Assembly (NCBI GenBank): GCA_044867805.1
Contig: JBIOVQ010000063.1
Span: 1-11,710, forward strand
From: SG8-41 sp044867805
GTDB taxonomy: Bacteria; Pseudomonadota; Gammaproteobacteria; Burkholderiales; SG8-41
DNA: 11,710 nt
Direction of reading: 5' to 3'
Of the stretch, positions 1 through 6,206 are shown piece after piece. The position numbers were made by a program, and so were the translations under genes. The notes beneath the pieces were generated by a model. That model saw nothing but the letters and a program-made list of their open reading frames with translations. It was not told the DNA's origin and searched no databases. Position 1 is the stretch's first letter. Every line of letters begins with the position of its first letter.

Positions 1-774
1 ATGACTGACGTCGTCCTGCTGGAGCGCCCCGCCGAAGCGGTGGTGCTGCTGCGCCTCAACCGCCCCGAGGCGCGCAACGCGCTCAACCTCGAAGTGCGGA
101 AGCTCCTCGCCCGCTACATGGGCGAACTCGGCGAGGACACGACAACGCGCGCCATCGTGCTGACCGGCAGCGAAAAGAGCTTCGCCGCCGGCGCCGACAT
201 CAAGGAGATGGCGGATCTCGGCACGATCGAGGCGCTGCAGCGCGGCATCCACCGGCTGTGGCAGGCGATCGGGAGCTGCCGCAAGCCGGTGATCGCCGCG
301 GTGAGCGGCTACGCGCTCGGCGGCGGCTGCGAGCTCGCGATGACCTGCGACATCATCGTCGCCGGGGAGTCGGCGCGCTTCGGGCAGCCGGAGGTCAACA
401 TCGGCATCATCCCCGGCGGCGGCGGCACGCAGCGGCTCGCGCGCGCCGTCGGCAAGTACAAGGCGATGAAATACATCCTCACCGGAGAGCAGTTCTCGGC
501 GAGAGAGGCGCTCGACATGGGGCTGGTGAGCGAAGTGGTGCCCGATCCCGAGGTCGAAGGCCGCGCGATCGATCTCGCGCGGAGAATCGCCGCGCTGCCG
601 CCGCTCGCGGTGCAGCTCGCGAAGGAAGCCGTGATCGCCGGGATGGATGCGCCGCTCACGAGCGCGCTCGCGCTGGAGGCGAAGTCCTCGCAGATCCTGT
701 TCTCCTCCCACGACCAGAAGGAAGGCATGCGCGCCTTCATCGAGAAGCGCAAGCCGAGGTTCGAAGGACGTTGA
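1..774 (+). CDS. Enoyl-CoA hydratase/isomerase (crotonase family)
   Basis: 257-residue crotonase-fold protein, a usual length for the family. It is expected to hydrate trans-2-enoyl-CoA to 3-hydroxyacyl-CoA in the cytoplasm. Visible motifs are FAAGADIKEM at residues 61-70 (CoA and oxyanion-hole region), YALGGGCELAMTCD at about 104-117, and GQPEVNIGIIPGGGGTQRL at about 128-146. The two acids matching the catalytic glutamates of rat enoyl-CoA hydratase are both present (E111, E131), so true hydratase activity is more likely than a divergent crotonase reaction. The ATG is the first base of the window, so its ribosome site cannot be seen and an upstream extension cannot be excluded, but the N-terminus looks complete. 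The stop lies 6 bp before repeat element A. Acyl-CoA genes on the opposite strand fit a beta-oxidation-type role. Chain-length preference is not readable. Confidence 0.93.
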   Translation: MTDVVLLERPAEAVVLLRLNRPEARNALNLEVRKLLARYMGELGEDTTTRAIVLTGSEKSFAAGADIKEMADLGTIEALQRGIHRLWQAIGSCRKPVIAAVSGYALGGGCELAMTCDIIVAGESARFGQPEVNIGIIPGGGGTQRLARAVGKYKAMKYILTGEQFSAREALDMGLVSEVVPDPEVEGRAIDLARRIAALPPLAVQLAKEAVIAGMDAPLTSALALEAKSSQILFSSHDQKEGMRAFIEKRKPRFEGR

Positions 775-780
775 ATGGAA

Positions 781-1014
781 CCGCCGATGAACGCCGACGT
801 ACGCAGATCAAAACCGGAAATTAGCCGCCAAGACGCCAAGCCCGCCAAGAAATTCAATACAAGAATGAGAAACATGCCGCTCCTCCCCGAATCGCCTGGT
901 AGCGCTGCAACCTGCGACATCGCCCCTGTATTGGAGAGTTCATTTTCGTATTCCTTGGCGTTCTTGGCGCTTTGGCGGCTATTTTTTGATTTTTATCGGC
1001 GCTGGTCGGCGGCT
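781..1014. repeat. Element A: large inverted repeat with GCCAAG-unit arms
   Basis: The gap between the hydratase and the exporter is filled by an inverted repeat with arms of about 70 bp. The inner arms carry three GCCAAG units (827, 835, 844; steps 8 and 9) and three complementary CTTGGC/TTTGGC units (954, 963, 971; steps 9 and 8, mirrored). The outer arms carry CGCCGAT-type units (781-797, and the complement at 995-1014). The central unique part is about 100 bp. It belongs to the same family as element G at 9859-10054: unit spacing is the same, and similarity continues inward of the right arm (GTTCATT, then TTCCTTGGCG). The small open frame crossing it (775-1029) is repeat-derived and not called as a gene. 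Confidence 0.85.
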
Positions 1015-1025
1015 GATTTCGAGCA

Positions 1026-1922
1026 TTGAGCGAAGCTCCTCACGCTCAGCGCGACCGCGCGCTCGCCCTGCTCGCCCTTTTCGCCGGCGCGGCCGCGATC
1101 GCCACCGCGCCCCTTTTCGTCAAGGTAGCCGAGACCGGCCCGGTCGCGACCGCCTTCTGGCGCATTGCGCTCGCGCTGCCCTTCCTGTGGACGTGGTCGC
1201 TCGCCACGGCCCGCAGCGGTCAGTACTCGACCTTCGCCGCCGAGCGCCGTCTCATCATCGCCGCCGGCCTGTTCTTCGCCGGCGATCTCGCGGTGTGGCA
1301 TTGGTCCATCGTGCTGACTTCGGTCGCCAACTCCACATTGCTCGCCAACCTGGCGCCGATTTTCGTCACGCTTGCCGTCTGGTTCCTGCTCCGGAAGCGC
1401 CCGGCGGCGACGTTCCTGGCGGGCCTTGCGATCGCCCTCGCGGGCGTCGCCATGCTGATCGGCGGCGATTTCCAGCTCGGCGCGAGCGAAATCGCGGGCG
1501 ACGCCCTGGGCGTGATCACAGCGATGTTCTACGCCGCCTACCAGCTCACCGTGACGCGGCTGCGCGCCTCCGTGGCAACCTCGACTCTCATGGCCTGGAG
1601 CGGGCTTTTCACGGCCGCCGCGCTGTTGCCGGTCGCGCTCCTGTCGGGCGAAGCCATCCTGCCCGTTACCGCAACGGGGTGGGTCAAGCTCATCGGCCTC
1701 GCGTTGATCGCCCAGGCGGCGGGCCAGAGCCTGATCGCCTACGCGATGGCGCATCTTCCCGCCACCGTGTCGTCGGTCGGGCTGCTCGCCCAGCCGGTGC
1801 TGGCGGCCCTGTACGCGTGGGCCCTGCTCGGTGAGGCGCTGGGCTGGCTCCAGTTCGCGGGGGGCGTCGCGGTGCTGGTGGGCATACGCGTCGCGCAGCG
1901 AGCAGAACTTGGAAAGGCGTGA
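1026..1922 (+). CDS. EamA/DMT-family permease (10-TM exporter)
   Basis: 298-residue polytopic inner-membrane protein, the normal size for two fused EamA repeats with about ten membrane segments. The first helix starts near residue 13, after the short cytoplasmic N-terminus MSEAPHAQRDR, and is followed by the family-typical PLFVKVAETGPVATAFWR. The halves span roughly residues 13-140 and 155-290. Members export small metabolites or amino acids; the substrate here is unknown. The start is a TTG at 1026. An in-frame stop at 1014-1016 leaves no ATG or GTG that would keep the first helix, so TTG is the best choice, although the Shine-Dalgarno match is poor. The start lies 11 bp after repeat element A. 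The last codons read GGA AAG GCG TGA, and this TGA is within the first unit of element B, so the repeat supplies the stop. Confidence 0.9.
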   Translation: MSEAPHAQRDRALALLALFAGAAAIATAPLFVKVAETGPVATAFWRIALALPFLWTWSLATARSGQYSTFAAERRLIIAAGLFFAGDLAVWHWSIVLTSVANSTLLANLAPIFVTLAVWFLLRKRPAATFLAGLAIALAGVAMLIGGDFQLGASEIAGDALGVITAMFYAAYQLTVTRLRASVATSTLMAWSGLFTAAALLPVALLSGEAILPVTATGWVKLIGLALIAQAAGQSLIAYAMAHLPATVSSVGLLAQPVLAALYAWALLGEALGWLQFAGGVAVLVGIRVAQRAELGKA

Positions 1923-2073
1923 CACGATGGTGCGTGACGCGATACTTCGTGACACGATACGGCGTGACGCGATAAGGCGAGCTGACCCGTCGAACAGTCA
2001 GCACCGACGCCCTACCGTGTCACGGTTCACCGCGTCACGCTTTACCGCGTCACGATTCATCGTGTCACGCTTT
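1917..2073. repeat. Element B: inverted pair of 4 x 15-bp tandem arrays
   Basis: Left arm: four 15-bp units starting at 1918, 1933, 1948 and 1963, each beginning CGTGAC(A/G)CGAT, with one unit starting TTCGTGAC. Right arm: four 15-bp units starting at 2014, 2029, 2044 and 2059, carrying GTGTCACG or GCGTCACG. GCGTGACACGAT at 1917-1928 is the exact reverse complement of 2059-2070, and the arms pair imperfectly over about 60 bp around a 36-bp unique loop (1978-2013). The left arm supplies the stop of the upstream exporter. The right arm ends beside the GAGGA ribosome site (2075-2079) of the next gene. A stable stem in the transcript is expected. Confidence 0.9.
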
Positions 2074-2084
2074 CGAGGATAGCA

Positions 2085-2966
2085 ATGCCATTCGTCAAAT
2101 CCGGTGGGGTCAAGCTGTATTACGAAGAAGCGGGCAAGGGGACCCCGATCGTGTTCGTGCACGAGTTCTCGGGCGATCTCCGCAGCTGGGAAGGCCAGAT
2201 GCGCCACTTCAGCCGCCGCTACCGGTGCGTCGCGTTCAACGCCCGCGGCTACCCGCCGTCGGAGGTGCCCGCGTCCTCGTCGAAGTACTCCTACCAACTC
2301 GCAATAGGCGATATCCACAATCTCATGCGGCAGCTCGGCATCGCGAAGGCGCATGTCGTCGGCTGCTCGATGGGCGCGTATTCGACGCTGCAGTTCGGCC
2401 TGCGCTATCCGCACCGGGCGCTCTCGCTCACCGTGGTCGGCGCTGGCGCGGGGGCGAATCCTGCCAAGCGCGCGGAATTCCTCAAGGCGAGCGCCGCGTC
2501 GGCGCGGCGCTTCGAGGAGGGCGGGCTCGCGGCCGCCATGAAGACCTATCGCAACGCGTCCAACCGCATCCAGCTCGACAACAAGGATCCGCGCTCCTTC
2601 CGCGAGTTCTTCGCGCGTTTTGCCGAGCACTCGGCGCAGGGCCACGCGAACACGATACGCGGCGTGCAGATGCGGCGCCCCGCCCTCCAGGGCATGACGC
2701 CGAAATTCTCCCGTCTCAAAGTCCCGACGCTCGTCATGGTCGGCGACGAGGACGAAAGCTCGCTCGAGACCGGCCTTTTTCTCAAGCGCGTCTGCCCGGC
2801 GGTCCGCCTCGCCATCTTTCCTGCAACGGGCCATCTGGTGAACGTCGAAGAGCCGGAACTGTTCAACCGCCTGGCCGGCGATTTCCTGAACCTGGTCGAC
2901 TTCAGGAACTGGCGGCCGCGCGATCCGCGGTCGTTCAATCCATCTACGATGGCTAGAAAGGAGTGA
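2085..2966 (+). CDS. Alpha/beta hydrolase, copy 1 of a tandem pair
   Basis: 293-residue alpha/beta-fold hydrolase without a signal peptide, so cytoplasmic. The nucleophile elbow GCSMG places the serine at S95. The catalytic histidine is H250 in PATGHLVNVEEP, and the acid is probably D223 in GDEDESS (D221 possible). The oxyanion strand reads VFVHEFSGD (residues 23-31), with HE where most family members have HG. The start ATG has GAGGA at 2075-2079 upstream. The next gene encodes a paralogue of exactly the same length with matching motif positions, so the pair arose by tandem duplication. The final codons are AAG GAG TGA; the stop is in the first heptamer of element C, and the paralogue ends ARKS rather than ARKE, which places the repeat junction at the last codon. 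The substrate is unknown; ester or lactone hydrolysis is plausible. Confidence 0.9.
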   Translation: MPFVKSGGVKLYYEEAGKGTPIVFVHEFSGDLRSWEGQMRHFSRRYRCVAFNARGYPPSEVPASSSKYSYQLAIGDIHNLMRQLGIAKAHVVGCSMGAYSTLQFGLRYPHRALSLTVVGAGAGANPAKRAEFLKASAASARRFEEGGLAAAMKTYRNASNRIQLDNKDPRSFREFFARFAEHSAQGHANTIRGVQMRRPALQGMTPKFSRLKVPTLVMVGDEDESSLETGLFLKRVCPAVRLAIFPATGHLVNVEEPELFNRLAGDFLNLVDFRNWRPRDPRSFNPSTMARKE

Positions 2967-3043
2967 TTAGTGATTGGTGAATGGACTTGACCTCTTCCCG
3001 CCTGCTTTTGGCCCAATCACTATTCACTAATCACTATTCACGC
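2963..3043. repeat. Element C: inverted heptamer arrays between the hydrolase paralogues
   Basis: Left arm: three heptamers GTGATTA, GTGATTG, GTGAATG (2963-2983). Right arm: CAATCAC, TATTCAC, TAATCAC, TATTCAC (3014-3041), followed by GC. The unique loop is 30 bp. The left arm contains the stop codon of hydrolase copy 1, and the right arm ends just upstream of the GGAG site for copy 2. TTTGGCCC at the inner edge of the right arm (3007-3014) recurs at the same place in element E (7494-7501). Confidence 0.92.
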
Positions 3044-3064
3044 ATTTCGAACGGAGAAAGAAAG

Positions 3065-3946
3065 ATGCCATTCGCCGACTCGAAGGGCGTGCAGCTGTAT
3101 TACGAGGAAGCCGGGAAAGGCGACCCGATCGTATTCGTCCACGAGTTCGGGGGCGACATCCGCAGCTGGGAACCGCAGTTGAGTTATTTCAGCCGCCGCT
3201 ATCGCTGCATCGCGTTCAACGCGCGCGGCTACCCGCCGTCGGACGTCCCCGATTCGGTCTCCCGATACTCGCAGGCGATCGCCACCGACGACATCGCCAA
3301 CGTGATGCGTGATCTCGGCGTGCGCAAGGCTCACATCATCGGCTGCTCGATGGGCGGCTACGCCACGCTCCATTTCGGGCTGCGCTACGCGCCCATGGCG
3401 CGCTCGCTCACCGTGATCGGCGCGGGCTACGGCTCCGACCCCGACAAGCGCGCCCGCTTCCTGCGCGACACCGAGGTGCTGGCGCGGCGCTTCGACGAGC
3501 TCGGCACGCCGGAGGCGATCTCGACTTACCTGGTGGGGCCGGCGCGCGTGCAGATGCAGAACAAGGATCCGCGCGGCTATAAGGAGTTCTGCGAAACGTT
3601 CGCGGAGCATTCGGCGCTGGGCTCGGCCAACACCCTGCGCGGCGTGCAGGCGCGCCGGCCGACGCTCTACAGCCTGAAGCGGGGCCTTTCCCGCATGAAA
3701 GTGCCGACCCACATCATCTCGGGCGACGAGGACACCCAGTGCGTCGAGCCGGCGGTTTTCATCAAGCGCGTCTGTCCCGCGGCGCGGATCACGGTGGTGC
3801 CGGCAACGGGCCACGCCGTGAACATCGAGGAGCCCGATCTCTTCAACCGCCTGACCGACGACTTCCTGACGCTGGTGGACTCGGGCCGCTGGCGCCCGCG
3901 CGACCCGCGGTCACTCAACAAGTCGACGATGGCGAGGAAAAGTTGA
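3065..3946 (+). CDS. Alpha/beta hydrolase, copy 2 of a tandem pair
   Basis: 293 residues, exactly the length of its upstream neighbour and alignable without gaps. Shared blocks include LYYEEAGKG, FSRRYRC, FNARGYPPS, NKDPR, FAEHSA, KRVCPA, NWRPRDPRS/RWRPRDPRS and STMARK. The catalytic set is conserved at the same positions: S95 in GCSMG, a GDED acid loop and H250 in PATGHAVNIEEP. The oxyanion strand again reads HEF. I start at 3065 because GGAG lies 8 bp upstream and the N-terminus MPF then matches copy 1; an in-frame ATG at 2981 would only add residues translated from repeat element C. Retained catalytic residues with divergence elsewhere (for example TYLVGPARVQM versus TYRNASNRIQL) suggest two active enzymes with different substrates. 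A short GC hairpin (3968-3984) follows but has no T-run. Confidence 0.9.
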   Translation: MPFADSKGVQLYYEEAGKGDPIVFVHEFGGDIRSWEPQLSYFSRRYRCIAFNARGYPPSDVPDSVSRYSQAIATDDIANVMRDLGVRKAHIIGCSMGGYATLHFGLRYAPMARSLTVIGAGYGSDPDKRARFLRDTEVLARRFDELGTPEAISTYLVGPARVQMQNKDPRGYKEFCETFAEHSALGSANTLRGVQARRPTLYSLKRGLSRMKVPTHIISGDEDTQCVEPAVFIKRVCPAARITVVPATGHAVNIEEPDLFNRLTDDFLTLVDSGRWRPRDPRSLNKSTMARKS

Positions 3947-4052
3947 AGTCCGGCGGGCTCGATGCGCGGCACGAAACGCGTGCCCCGCCACCAGCGTCTT
4001 CGTTGCCCGCGGCGAACGCGATGTCATCCTTCACCGTTGAAGCTGCCCACCG

Positions 4053-4697
4053 ATGGGTCTCAGGGATCCGCTGCCCAGGCCGGTAGCCTGGATCACGCGC
4101 ATCATCGGCTACACCGGGGGAGCGATAGCCATCGCGATCGCCTGGTACGTGGCCGGTAGCATGCTCCTGGTCACGCACTACACGGAATGCCTCCAGATGC
4201 CCGGCACGAAAGGGGCAGCGAAGCCAACGGCGCTGGAGAACGCAAAGTTGCTGGTCGCCTGCGTCGACGCGCGGTCCGGGCTGGTCGAAGCGCTGGCCTT
4301 CGCGCCGACGAAGCGGCTGTTCTCCGCGTTGCCATCCGCCCCCTGCGAGTACATAGGTACATGGCATTCCGAGCGGGAAACCTCCCTCTACCGGATCGCG
4401 CTGGGCGCGGACGGCCAGTTCCTCGCCGAGCCGGTCCGGACATCGGACCCCGACGCGAGAAACGTGACCGGATCATGGGGCGTCGTGGGGGCGCGCGACA
4501 ACCAGAGGATGGTGTGGCTCTATGACGAAGGACAGATCTGGCCGCCCGACAGCAATCCCGTCAAGGAGCCCGGCCCAGCCGGCTTCACGCTGATCGAAAA
4601 AGACGGCAGCCGCACGAAATTTTCCCGCATAGGCGGCAGCGCCTGTGCCGCGGCGGAAGATCCGCGCGCGGCAGGCGGCGCGGCCCCGGGCAGATGA
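4053..4697 (+). CDS. Unrecognised membrane-anchored protein with a beta-rich periplasmic domain
   Basis: 214 residues; I cannot assign a family. A basic N-terminus is followed by one hydrophobic stretch at about residues 12-41, which should leave the rest in the periplasm. After a linker with cysteines C46 and C70 comes a segment starting CEYIGTWHSE (98-107). It continues with alternating strands such as SLYRIALGADGQF, NVTGSWGVV, RMVWLYDEG, WPPDSNPV and GFTLIEKDGSRTKFSRI. The GTW start and strand pattern recall a lipocalin-like barrel, but this is only a resemblance. The C-terminal 20 residues are low-complexity Ala/Gly. The Shine-Dalgarno match before the ATG is weak, so the start is uncertain. 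The 106-bp gap from the hydrolase lacks a two-armed element. The stop TGA at 4695-4697 merges into a degenerate copy of the element B unit. Confidence 0.7.
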   Translation: MGLRDPLPRPVAWITRIIGYTGGAIAIAIAWYVAGSMLLVTHYTECLQMPGTKGAAKPTALENAKLLVACVDARSGLVEALAFAPTKRLFSALPSAPCEYIGTWHSERETSLYRIALGADGQFLAEPVRTSDPDARNVTGSWGVVGARDNQRMVWLYDEGQIWPPDSNPVKEPGPAGFTLIEKDGSRTKFSRIGGSACAAAEDPRAAGGAAPGR

Positions 4698-4720
4698 GAC
4701 ACGATGCAACGTGAGGCGCG
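4695..4720 (+). repeat. Possible solitary degenerate arm related to element B
   Basis: TGAGACACGATG followed by CGTGAGGCGCG resembles element B at 1920-1941, where TGACACGATG is followed by CGTGACGCGAT with the same offset. As in B, the first TGA is the stop of the preceding gene. No complementary arm is seen in the 70-bp gap before the next gene, so this would be a half-element or a remnant. A short unrelated hairpin (AGCGGT/ACCGCT, 4733-4748) follows. Confidence 0.4.
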
Positions 4721-4767
4721 TATTGCAATCAAAGCGGTACGGACCGCTCCGCCACCGGAGACTTGAG

Positions 4768-5151
4768 ATGGCAATACAGCTCGATCACTTTATCGTTCCT
4801 TGCCGCAACCAGGTCGCGTCGGCCAAACTCCTGGCGGAGCTGCTCGGGGTTCCATGGGCGAAGGCCGGGGTAGGACCCTTCTCGCCCGTCTACGTCAACG
4901 ATGGATTGACGCTGGATTTCATACAGACGGACGAAGCCTTTCCCGTCCACCATTACTGCTTTCGCGTCGGCCAGGCGGAATTCGACGCCATACTCGGGCG
5001 CCTCAAGGCGGCGGGAATCAAGTACCGCAGCACGGTGCGCGGCCCCGACGACATGCAGGTCAGCGAGGAATACGGCAACGTCTACTGGAACGAGCCCGAC
5101 GGGCACCAGTGGGAAATACTGACGGTAAGCTACGCGCGGCAGGCGCGCTGA
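4768..5151 (+). CDS. VOC-superfamily protein (glyoxalase/dioxygenase fold)
   Basis: 127-residue single-module VOC protein, with beta-alpha-beta-beta-beta units spanning about residues 3-60 and 60-120. Likely metal ligands are H7 in LDHFIVP, H61 or H62 in PVHHYCFRV, and E116 in DGHQWEILT, the family-typical H/H/E pattern. The fold covers glyoxalases, epimerases, ring-cleavage dioxygenases and resistance proteins, so no reaction is assigned; methylmalonyl-CoA epimerase is unproven, as only the general fold is visible. The start at 4768 is chosen because GGAG lies 7 bp upstream and MAIQLDHF matches the usual family start. An upstream ATG at 4645 in the same frame lies inside the preceding gene and would add an arginine-rich tail with no family match. 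The gene ends 12 bp from the convergent thioesterase stop. Confidence 0.85.
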   Translation: MAIQLDHFIVPCRNQVASAKLLAELLGVPWAKAGVGPFSPVYVNDGLTLDFIQTDEAFPVHHYCFRVGQAEFDAILGRLKAAGIKYRSTVRGPDDMQVSEEYGNVYWNEPDGHQWEILTVSYARQAR

Positions 5152-5163
5152 CGTGCTGCGGCC

Positions 5164-5550
5164 CTAACCGGAGATCTTCTTCCTGAGCTTCTCGAAGTAC
5201 TTGTCGAGGTCGATCACGAAGCGGTCGTGCTCGGCTTCGCCTACCTGCTCGACCTCGTCGTAGACCTTGACCTTGAAGGAGAGCTTGCGCCGGTCGATGG
5301 CGACGAGCTCGGCCTCGGCTCGCACTTTCCCGCCCAGGGGCGTCGGCCCCATGTGGCGCACCGTGACGAGCGTCCCGACCTGCCCCTGGCCGGGCTTGAG
5401 ATGCGGTGCCGCGAGCTGGTTCGCCGTGGATTCGACGAGCTGCGTCATCGAAGGCGTGGAGAACACGCGGTAGTCGCCGCGCTTCGTGGTGTGCTTCTCC
5501 TCGATCACCCATTCCTGGGTATGCTTCATGCCGACTTTCAGCGATTCCAT
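5164..5550 (-). CDS. Thioesterase, FlK-like hotdog fold
   Basis: 128-residue hotdog-fold protein expected to hydrolyse a short acyl-CoA thioester in the cytoplasm. The fluoroacetyl-CoA thioesterase FlK uses Thr42, Glu50 and His76. Here T32 (FSTPSM), E40 (LVESTAN) and H66 (TVRHMGPTPLG) have the same 8- and 26-residue spacing, which supports a catalytic FlK-type triad. The family is broad, and nothing here points to fluoroacetate. The start at 5550 has GGAG 5 bp upstream. The gene converges on the VOC gene with only 12 bp between stops and no obvious terminator there. Upstream lie a 14-bp palindrome (5574-5587), a TAGAAT possible -10, and repeat element D, so this gene may be transcribed on its own. 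Confidence 0.9.
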   Translation of the reverse strand: MESLKVGMKHTQEWVIEEKHTTKRGDYRVFSTPSMTQLVESTANQLAAPHLKPGQGQVGTLVTVRHMGPTPLGGKVRAEAELVAIDRRKLSFKVKVYDEVEQVGEAEHDRFVIDLDKYFEKLRKKISG

Positions 5551-5573
5551 TCACGCTCCCGCGCCGAGTATGC

Positions 5574-5589
5574 GAATGCCGGCATTCTA
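5574..5589 (-). promoter_or_regulatory. Perfect 14-bp palindrome overlapping a possible -10 (thioesterase)
   Basis: GAATGCCGGCATTC at 5574-5587 is a perfect palindrome starting 24 bp upstream of the thioesterase start codon. On the minus strand it overlaps TAGAAT (5584-5589), a 5-of-6 match to the -10 consensus. CTGATA from element D lies about 17 bp further upstream as a weak -35 (4 of 6). The layout would suit a dimeric repressor site over the promoter. No regulator is identified. Confidence 0.4.
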
Positions 5590-5602
5590 TATGACGCAGC
5601 TA

Positions 5603-5677
5603 TCAGCTATCAGCCGTCAGCTGTCAGCCTGACCCGAGTAGGAACTTGGCTGAGGTCTGAAAGCTGAGCGCTGACAG
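5603..5677. repeat. Element D: inverted CTGAnnn/TCAGnnn heptamer arrays
   Basis: Left arm: TCAGCTA, TCAGCCG, TCAGCTG, TCAGCCT (5603-5630). Right arm: CTGAGGT, CTGAAAG, CTGAGCG, CTGACAG (5650-5677). Both run in exact 7-bp phase, and the loop is only 19 bp. The architecture matches elements C, E, F and H, but the unit differs and the polarity is reversed: read inwards from either flank, the arms show TCAG rather than a TGA-containing unit. It lies between the thioesterase promoter region and the terminator of the secreted-protein gene. Confidence 0.88.
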
Positions 5678-5692
5678 CTAGTAGCCGGCCGC

Positions 5693-5727
5693 AAAAAAAT
5701 CGGCCACCCTGTTCAGGTGGCCGATTT
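5693..5727 (-). terminator. Intrinsic terminator for the secreted-protein gene
   Basis: AAATCGGCCACC (5697-5708) pairs perfectly with GGTGGCCGATTT (5716-5727) around a 7-base loop. Read on the minus strand, the 12-bp stem runs into seven T residues (complement of 5693-5699). It starts 14 bp after the stop of the secreted-protein gene, ideal for ending that transcript. Confidence 0.92.
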
Positions 5728-5740
5728 GTGGGCTGGCCGG

Positions 5741-6076
5741 CTACTTCGCGGTCTGCTTGTCGTGCCTCTCGCGATGGATCTTCTTGCTCTGCTGGTCCTG
5801 CATGTGCTCGATGCGGGCGCGCTCCTTCTTCGTCATCTTGCCGTCGGCCGTCGCCTTGTCTTCCGCTTTCTGCACGCGCCGCTGGCCTTTTTCCAGGCGC
5901 GCCTTTTCCTTGTCCGTGAGCTGCCCGGACTGGGCGCCCCTGTCGATGCGCTTCTCCTGGAACTCCTGGCGCTTGTCGATGCGCTTGGTGGACTGGGTGG
6001 TGTCCGTCGCCTGGGCGAAAGCCATCATGGGGAATGCGATGAGCGTCAGGATCACCGCGACTGCTTTGAGCTTCAT
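5741..6076 (-). CDS. Small secreted, highly charged protein with internal duplication
   Basis: 111 residues. A clear Sec signal peptide (MKLKAVAVILTLIAFPMMAFA, cleavage probably after residue 21) precedes a mature part of about 90 residues rich in K, R, E, D and Q, predicted helical. Two related segments are visible: residues about 43-70 (RIDRGAQSGQLTDKEKARLE, continuing with KGQRRVQK) and about 74-100 (KATADGKMTKKERARIEHMQ, continuing with DQQSKKI). Each has a G-x-(L/M)-T-x-K-E turn followed by a charged helix. I know of similar uncharacterised periplasmic proteins but cannot give a function; metal or stress binding is only a guess. The start at 6076 is supported by AGGAGAGAGGAC just upstream. 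An RstA-like box lies 85 bp upstream, and a strong terminator follows, so this is probably a one-gene unit. Confidence 0.82.
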   Translation of the reverse strand: MKLKAVAVILTLIAFPMMAFAQATDTTQSTKRIDKRQEFQEKRIDRGAQSGQLTDKEKARLEKGQRRVQKAEDKATADGKMTKKERARIEHMQDQQSKKIHRERHDKQTAK

Positions 6077-6160
6077 GTCCTCTCTCCTCTGCGATTGGGG
6101 ATATGGGCCTGGCCCACCACTCCGTAACGCGGCACCACGCATGCGAGCCGACCGCCCGTT

Positions 6161-6174
6161 GGTAACAAAATGTA
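6161..6174 (-). promoter_or_regulatory. RstA-box-like OmpR-family operator
   Basis: On the minus strand the site reads TACATTTTGTTACC, matching 11 of the 12 fixed positions of the enterobacterial RstA box TACATNTNGTTACA. It contains GTTAC direct repeats 10 bp apart, a spacing typical of OmpR/PhoB-family dimers. It lies 85 bp upstream of the secreted-protein start codon and downstream of the ADH-like gene's hairpin, as expected for an activator site of a separate promoter. No convincing -35/-10 pair is visible. Confidence 0.5.
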
Positions 6175-6182
6175 ACCGCCGA

Positions 6183-6206
6183 GGGGGCGCCACGCCTTGC
6201 GCCCCC
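6183..6206 (-). terminator. GC-rich hairpin after the ADH-like gene
   Basis: GGGGGCGC (6183-6190) pairs perfectly with GCGCCCCC (6199-6206) around an 8-base loop, 2 bp past the ADH-like stop codon. There is no T-run after it on the minus strand, so it may be an mRNA 3' end stabiliser or a weak terminator. Confidence 0.5.

Noticed and set aside
775..1029. Small plus-strand reading frame of 84 residues after the hydratase
   Set aside because: It is made entirely of element A sequence, has no ribosome site of its own and no recognisable protein character.
2981..3064. Longer N-terminus for hydrolase copy 2
   Set aside because: The extra residues are a translation of element C; the ATG at 3065 has a good ribosome site and matches the start of copy 1.
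3968..3984. Hairpin GGCACG/CGTGCC after hydrolase copy 2 as a terminator
   Set aside because: The stem is only 6 bp with no T-run, so it is mentioned with the gene but not called.
4645..4767. Longer N-terminus for the VOC protein
   Set aside because: It overlaps the end of the upstream gene and is arginine-rich without family match; 4768 has GGAG at the right distance.
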